A stretch of 63,131 nucleotides of DNA, from assembly GCA_017504625.1 (NCBI GenBank), contig JAFVQU010000009.1:1-63131 (forward strand), given 5' to 3'. Position 1 is the stretch's first letter. Each line of letters starts with the position of its first letter. This document shows, one piece after another, positions 59,167 to 63,131 of the stretch. Made by a program: the position numbers and the translations under genes. A model generated the notes under the pieces. The model saw only the letters and a list, made by a program, of their open reading frames with translations. It did not search any database and was not told where the DNA came from. The stretch comes from Clostridia bacterium (lineage in GTDB: Bacteria; Bacillota; Clostridia; Oscillospirales; CAG-272).

Positions 59167-59255
59167 GGAGAGGTATCGAAGTGGTCATAACGAGGCGGTC
59201 TTGAAAACCGTTTGGGGGCAACCCCACAAGGGTTCGAATCCCTTCCTCTCCGCCA
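59167..59255 (+). tRNA. tRNA-Ser (anticodon UGA), with encoded CCA
   Basis: GGAGAGG (59167-59173) pairs with CCTCTCC (59245-59251). The anticodon loop CTTGAAA gives UGA, which reads UCA/UCG codons. The long variable arm (TTTGGGGGCAACCCCACAA) is typical of class II tRNA-Ser. T-arm GGTTCGAATCC is intact and CCA is encoded at 59253-59255. It is the probable attachment site of the element that follows. Confidence 0.95.
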
Positions 59256-59258
59256 ACC

Positions 59259-59284
59259 AAGCCCCGATTTTCGGGGCTTTTTTC
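59259..59284 (+). terminator. Terminator after tRNA-Ser
   Basis: AAGCCCCGA (59259-59267), loop TTT, exact complement (59271-59279), then a T-run. Confidence 0.9.
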
Positions 59285-59303
59285 GATTAACAAGGAGGTA
59301 AAA

Positions 59304-60464
59304 ATGGCAAAAAAAGGATTTGTGCTTGATAACATACCTAATGTCGTATCGTCATCATCTGCAACGGGAAAGAATGGGTGGTCACTGTGTATTGGCGCAG
59401 GAGTGTCAATGCCCATATTTCCTGATTGGTATACATTGGCTGCTGAATTAGCTAATGAATTTAGTACAGATAAAACAGTTAAACGTGAGGATATGCAGAA
59501 ACTGGAGTTTTCCCCTGATGCACTCATTCAAATGGTAAAAAACACTACTTCTATCTCTGACCATGATTTTTCCATCAAAATGAGTCAAATTCTTTACGAG
59601 AACTTAAAAACGAAAATTGATCCAGATGAATGGAACTCTATTATAGAAGTTCTTGAAGCTAATCATCTGAGTTCTTGTACCGCAGAAACATGGGAGGTTT
59701 TCAAAAAATATCGCGAGACGCTTTTTGCATCAACAACCTCATACGGTCTCGCAAAAGTTATTTTAAAGTCAATCGATAACAATATTGCACCGAAATCAAT
59801 ATTGTCATTTAATGCCGAGCCGTTGCTTTTTGCATTGCTTAATTCATATCTGATGGATTACAGAGTAGATGAAACCCACTCTGTTCCTAAACAGGTATTT
59901 AATAAGGTTACGAGCAGTTTATCTAATCAAGGTGATAATAGAATTCCATATATCTTTTGCCATGGTTTATTGCCTGTAAAAGAAGACACTAACATTTTTT
60001 CATGCTCCATTGATAAATTAGTGTTTTTGGAGGAGGAATATCTTCAATTGGCAAACACATCTTTTTCTTGGCAGGCTAACGCATTTTTGAATACATGCTT
60101 ATCACAACACGTAATTTTTATTGGAACTTCATTGACCGATCAAAATATGAGGCGTTGGCTTAGTTGGATACATTCAAATCGTATTACCGAGATGAAGCAA
60201 CATAATCTCAATGTAGAAAATAGCACACAACATTATTGGATAAGACAAATTCCCGAAGATCCACAACAAATACCATGGATTGAAGCTGCGGTAGCACATT
60301 TGGGAATCCGATTAATATGGTTAAAAAATTGGTCTGAAGCATCGATAGCTTTAGAAAAGTTATTAGGATTATATGTAGCACCCAAGCCTAAAAAAGCAAA
60401 GACAATAAAACCTTTACATAAAAAGCCTGTTACAACGAAGAGATCACGTTACAAAAAATCTTGA
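59304..60464 (+). CDS. SIR2-like domain protein, probable anti-phage NADase
   Basis: A 386-residue protein with a SIR2-like fold. The nucleotide-binding motif GAGVS is at 31-35, a conserved Asn in SFNAEP at 170, the catalytic-type His in CHG at 220, the segment FLEEEYL at 241-247 and GTSLTDQN at 274-281, which are the landmarks of SIR2-like domains used by bacterial defence proteins to deplete NAD+. A basic Lys-rich tail (about 365-386) is unusual. AAGGAGG lies before the ATG. The gene is much more A/T-rich than the host genes and uses TTA and ATA codons, pointing to transfer. It lies alone between tRNA-Ser and the integrase module, a typical cargo place. No partner gene was found, so a single-gene system or a new type is possible. 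Confidence 0.8.
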   Translation: MAKKGFVLDNIPNVVSSSSATGKNGWSLCIGAGVSMPIFPDWYTLAAELANEFSTDKTVKREDMQKLEFSPDALIQMVKNTTSISDHDFSIKMSQILYENLKTKIDPDEWNSIIEVLEANHLSSCTAETWEVFKKYRETLFASTTSYGLAKVILKSIDNNIAPKSILSFNAEPLLFALLNSYLMDYRVDETHSVPKQVFNKVTSSLSNQGDNRIPYIFCHGLLPVKEDTNIFSCSIDKLVFLEEEYLQLANTSFSWQANAFLNTCLSQHVIFIGTSLTDQNMRRWLSWIHSNRITEMKQHNLNVENSTQHYWIRQIPEDPQQIPWIEAAVAHLGIRLIWLKNWSEASIALEKLLGLYVAPKPKKAKTIKPLHKKPVTTKRSRYKKS

Positions 60465-60468
60465 CATT

Positions 60469-61047
60469 CTAATTATTCAAATACTTTTGGATAACCATTG
60501 TATGCCATTCTGATTTCTGCGTATTCTTAAACGCCTTATCAGTGGCGAGGTAATTGATGATGCTATATTTTGAGATATAGTACTTACCCATCATATTCAC
60601 TCCGTATATGTATTTTCTCTGCACGTACCGAAGGATTGTTCTTCGGTGGTAACCTGTCAGCTCGGCGACCTCGTCCACGGTTAGCGTGTCAGGTACGGCA
60701 GAAAGAAGATCCTCGAGCATTTCTTTGAACCTTGCTCGCTCCTTACCGCGTAGCTTATAATTCGTATCATCAAAATAACCCCCACAGTCCGAGCCCTGCG
60801 ACTCGGTTCTGTGAGGGTTATTTGTCTTTTTGGCATTGAAAATACCGACGGGGATTTCTTTCCGCTTCTCTCGTTCGCTCTTTGCCATGTAAGCGAGAAC
60901 ATCCTCCTTTCTGACAGAATATTTGTGCGTAGGCGTGTTACGGATTTCGCACGGAATGATTCCATTCTGCAGCATCCACGCCGCCTTGCGTTTGCTGATG
61001 TGGAGCATCTTATAAAGCTGCTCCAAGGAGATGATCTCGCCGTTCAT
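60469..61047 (-). CDS. Two-domain helix-turn-helix protein of the integrated element
   Basis: A 192-residue protein with an excisionase-like winged helix at the N terminus (about 1-55; ISLEQLYKMLHISKRKAAWMLQNG) and a second one near the C terminus (about 118-170; LTVDEVAELTGYHRRTILRYVQRKYI), joined by a polar linker. Unusual in having two such domains; it may control excision or the SIR2 gene, whose stop lies 4 nt away on the other strand. The start is 3 nt after the integrase stop. Confidence 0.75.
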   Translation of the reverse strand: MNGEIISLEQLYKMLHISKRKAAWMLQNGIIPCEIRNTPTHKYSVRKEDVLAYMAKSEREKRKEIPVGIFNAKKTNNPHRTESQGSDCGGYFDDTNYKLRGKERARFKEMLEDLLSAVPDTLTVDEVAELTGYHRRTILRYVQRKYIYGVNMMGKYYISKYSIINYLATDKAFKNTQKSEWHTMVIQKYLNN

Positions 61048-61050
61048 TGT

Positions 61051-62262
61051 TTAATCCTCGCTTTCGGAATTGATACTCAGTACACTCTCAATGGCTCTGC
61101 CGGCTTCACTCTTGGCGTTGGCATCAAGGTGGGAATAAATGTCCGCCGTGGTGCTCATATTGCTGTGTCCGAGCCACACTTGTATAATTTTCATATTGAT
61201 ATTCTTTGCGACCAAGAGTGACGCGCAGGTGTGGCGTAGGTCGTGGAATCGGATCGGTCGCAGTCCGTACTTTTTCAGCACCTTGGGAAACCGCGTGGTC
61301 ACGTAGTTCGGCCGTAGCAGGTTGCCCATCTGATCCACGCACACCATATCAAGGTACTTGACTGAATATCCTCTGCGGAACTGCCTTTGATAGTTCTCTT
61401 GCTTTTTCTTGTGGCGGAGCAGAATTTCCTCCACGTCGGGAATGAGTGGGAGCGTTCGTCGTGAGCCCTCGGTTTTCATTTCGTCGCTGATGACAAGGCG
61501 TGTCTTGCCCTTCTGCTTGATCTCCATGACCTTTTGGCAGATGTGAATTTCCTTACGTTCAAAGTCGATGTGATCCCACGAGAGCCCGAGGGCTTCGCTT
61601 CGTCTTAGCCCATAGAAGGCGGCAAGGACGATGGGAATATAAATGCTCTCGTCCTCGGTGAGTGCGAGGAGCGTTTGCAGTTCCTCGGGCGAGTAGAACT
61701 CGCCCACGAACTTTTTAGCCTGCGGTCGCTCCACACGGTTCATCGGGTTGACATCAAAGATTTCTTGCCTGACCGCATACTCAAAAGCGGCGTGGAGCAG
61801 GTTGTGGTAGTGTATCACCGTTCGCTCGCTGACCCCCTCGGCGCGTAAAGACTCGTAGAAGCCGTGTATCAGCTTGGGCTTACAGTCGTCAAGCGTGACC
61901 TCGCTACCGAAGTATGCCTTGATCTTGCCGTTGATCTTGATGCGGTAGCCCTGCAGGGTGGTTTCCTGAATCTTGTGCCGATGCACGCCCTCCAGCCAAT
62001 CGGTGAGGAACTCCAAGAGAGGATAATTTTCGGGGTTGTCGTAGCCCTCGCGCAGTCTTGTTTCCTCGGCTTCGAGCTCCCGAAGGAGCTCGCGCTTTTT
62101 CTTTTCAATCACCGCCTTTTTCTCGCCATCGTACAGGCCCATGCTTTTCCACTTGGGCTTGGCGACCTGCTTTATGGGATCGTAGTGCGGATAGACGAGG
62201 TATAGCTTTCCGTTCTTTTCTTGCACGCTCCCCGTCAGTACAAAGCCGTTTTTCTTTGCCAT
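61051..62262 (-). CDS. int: Tyrosine recombinase (phage-type integrase)
   Basis: A 403-residue integrase: an N-terminal AP2-like/arm-binding part (about 1-60), a SAM-like core-binding domain (about 75-170) and the catalytic domain. Catalytic residues: the first Arg in GLRRSEALGL near residue 220, H340-x-x-R343 in FHDLRHT, H366 in LGHS and the nucleophile Y376 in DIYSH. It inserts the element, probably at tRNA-Ser 59167. It overlaps the small upstream gene by one base. Confidence 0.95.
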   Translation of the reverse strand: MAKKNGFVLTGSVQEKNGKLYLVYPHYDPIKQVAKPKWKSMGLYDGEKKAVIEKKKRELLRELEAEETRLREGYDNPENYPLLEFLTDWLEGVHRHKIQETTLQGYRIKINGKIKAYFGSEVTLDDCKPKLIHGFYESLRAEGVSERTVIHYHNLLHAAFEYAVRQEIFDVNPMNRVERPQAKKFVGEFYSPEELQTLLALTEDESIYIPIVLAAFYGLRRSEALGLSWDHIDFERKEIHICQKVMEIKQKGKTRLVISDEMKTEGSRRTLPLIPDVEEILLRHKKKQENYQRQFRRGYSVKYLDMVCVDQMGNLLRPNYVTTRFPKVLKKYGLRPIRFHDLRHTCASLLVAKNINMKIIQVWLGHSNMSTTADIYSHLDANAKSEAGRAIESVLSINSESED

Positions 62263-62573
62263 TAACTTACCTCCTGTTCAAGTTTTTCTTTGGTAGCACC
62301 AACAATACCACAAAGTCCGCGAATAGTCCAGTACTTTGGGTTCGAAGTTTCATTTAGGACATATTTTTCCGTGACCTGTTCACCGAGCAGATAACGGATC
62401 GCATTGACCTTTGCGATGCGGTATTCGCGCCCAACCTTGATGGCTTCGATCTCGCCTGTGCGAATGAGCTTGGACGCCAGCTTCTGACTGATGCCGAGCA
62501 TCTTTGCAAACTCGCCGAGAGTCAGCGCATCGGGGTAATCCTTGAACACAATATTCATTTCGTTTTTGGTCAT
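62262..62573 (-). CDS. Excisionase-like DNA-binding protein
   Basis: A 103-residue protein with one helix-turn-helix of the excisionase type (about 20-65; LTLGEFAKMLGISQKLASKLIRTGEIEAIKVGREYRI in part), followed by a short tail. It overlaps the integrase start by one base, so the two are co-translated. It probably directs excision of the element. Confidence 0.85.
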   Translation of the reverse strand: MTKNEMNIVFKDYPDALTLGEFAKMLGISQKLASKLIRTGEIEAIKVGREYRIAKVNAIRYLLGEQVTEKYVLNETSNPKYWTIRGLCGIVGATKEKLEQEVS

Positions 62574-62586
62574 TCAAATCCTCCTT

Positions 62587-62775
62587 TTACATTTTTAGCG
62601 TGGGTTCTTCTACGGGCTCGTCCGAGCTGTCGCTATGTTGAGTTGCCAACTCAACTCCGAGCTTCACAAGCTCCAGCACGGCTGCCACGTTCTGACCTGC
62701 AAGGCGTGCGCGTTCCTCGGCTTCAATTTCCTCCGCAGTTTTGTTTTCGTTATCATCGTCGGTCAGTGAAGCCAA
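62587..62775 (-). CDS. Small acidic protein of the element, start uncertain
   Basis: An acidic 62-residue product beginning at TTG 62775, with the helical part KTAEEIEAEERARLAGQNVAAVLELV and a C-terminal SSDEPVEEPTL. It overlaps the end of the next gene upstream by 13 nt and lies 13 nt before the excisionase-like gene, as in a packed module. The open frame goes on to 63105, but that part lies antisense to nothing and in another frame of the longer gene, so a short form is more likely. No family recognised. Confidence 0.45.
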   Translation of the reverse strand: MASLTDDDNENKTAEEIEAEERARLAGQNVAAVLELVKLGVELATQHSDSSDEPVEEPTLKM

Positions 62776-63131
62776 TCCAACAAGACCACCGAGAGCAAGG
62801 CGAGAACCGACGGAACGACTGCGAACAGGATTTGTACCCACCACAGTATGCTTTGACGTTTCTCCCATTTTGCGACCAGAGAAGTAAGACTCTCGCTCAC
62901 TTTCCCAGCCTGTTTTTCGCTCTCTGCCGTGATGATCTTTGTCGCTTTCTCGGTTAGCGCGTTCATATGCGCCGCCTGATTCTTCGACAAGGTTTCCATT
63001 CTCGTCAAATACGAACGACTCGTAGTGAACGTGTTCTTTCTCTCCGTCATCATAGATCGTGTAAGAGCCTGCATATCCTCGACCGTCCTCGCAAGGCTCT
63101 CCCATTCCTCGGCGCTGATCTTCACCGTGGG
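62763..63131 (-). CDS. Coiled-coil protein with a C-terminal membrane anchor (partial at the window end)
   Basis: At least 122 codons are open to the window end; the GTG at 63125 may not be the true start. Residues form a long polar helix (about 1-85, heptads such as MEALSKNQAAHMNALTEKATKI-like) followed by a membrane segment (about 95-118, SILWWVQILFAVVPSVLALLS). Such proteins accompany relaxases in mobilisable elements, but no relaxase is visible here, so the role is inference. Confidence 0.55.
   Translation of the reverse strand, partial: PTVKISAEEWESLARTVEDMQALTRSMMTERKNTFTTSRSYLTRMETLSKNQAAHMNALTEKATKIITAESEKQAGKVSESLTSLVAKWEKRQSILWWVQILFAVVPSVLALLSVVLLDWLH

Overview
The window reads as chromosomal DNA of a low-to-mid GC Gram-positive anaerobe of the class Clostridia, most likely an uncultured gut or rumen member. 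The evidence is AGGAGG-type ribosome binding sites, sigma-A promoters with 16-18 bp spacers, many lipoproteins (LxxC signals), a YtvI-like protein, an ECF-type vitamin importer, a TrpXYZ-like ABC system, a rubrerythrin and Fe-S aldo/keto reductase, and no respiratory genes. Genus and species cannot be read from the sequence.

Region 1 (1-10660) is a branched-chain amino acid locus, all on the + strand: the tail of a probable acetolactate synthase small subunit, then ilvC, ilvD, leuA, leuC, leuD, leuB and ilvE. A type III pantothenate kinase (coaX) and a probable pantothenate ECF S-component sit inside it, with a possible structured leader before the latter. The gaps carry related long hairpins with a shared AAAGTTTTTGG/CCAAAAACTTT arm. 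No T-box leader was recognised.

Region 2 (10977-18997) is a minus-strand uronide operon: GH2 uronidase, a beta-propeller protein, uxaB, uxaA and uxaC. A divergent AraC regulator faces it across two promoters whose -35 boxes touch.

Region 3 (19061-37290) is housekeeping: purC, prfC, rpsT, prfB, trmK/nif3, an RlmD-type methyltransferase, a TrpXYZ-like ABC transporter and a cyclophilin lipoprotein. It also has odder items: an ASRT-family protein without a rhodopsin, a thioredoxin-fold protein lacking its cysteines next to a ferredoxin-thioredoxin-reductase-like protein, and a modular 178-bp structured element (33403-33580) whose counterpart lies at 10751-10928.

Region 4 (37367-55233) is mostly carbohydrate and stress accessory genes: a relic of an isoprenylcysteine methyltransferase tail, CE15-like esterase, GDPD, GH78-like and GH110-like enzymes without signal peptides, an M28-like peptidase with a membrane insertion, a 5'-nucleotidase lipoprotein, DtxR/MntR and CopG regulators with visible operator dyads, a solute-binding lipoprotein, aldo/keto reductase and rubrerythrin. 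An M3 peptidase lipoprotein and a ClC channel follow (55328-58911).

Region 5 (58931-63131) is the start of an integrated element at a tRNA-Ser(UGA) gene. A consensus promoter is followed by an orphan 5' half of a second tRNA-Ser, then the intact tRNA, then an AT-rich SIR2-like gene (probable anti-phage NADase) as single-gene cargo, then a DNA-binding protein, tyrosine integrase, excisionase-like protein and a membrane-anchored coiled-coil protein cut by the window end. The best candidates for new biology are the SIR2 cargo gene with the split tRNA, the modular 178-bp element, the leader of the pantothenate transporter gene and the rpsT leader.
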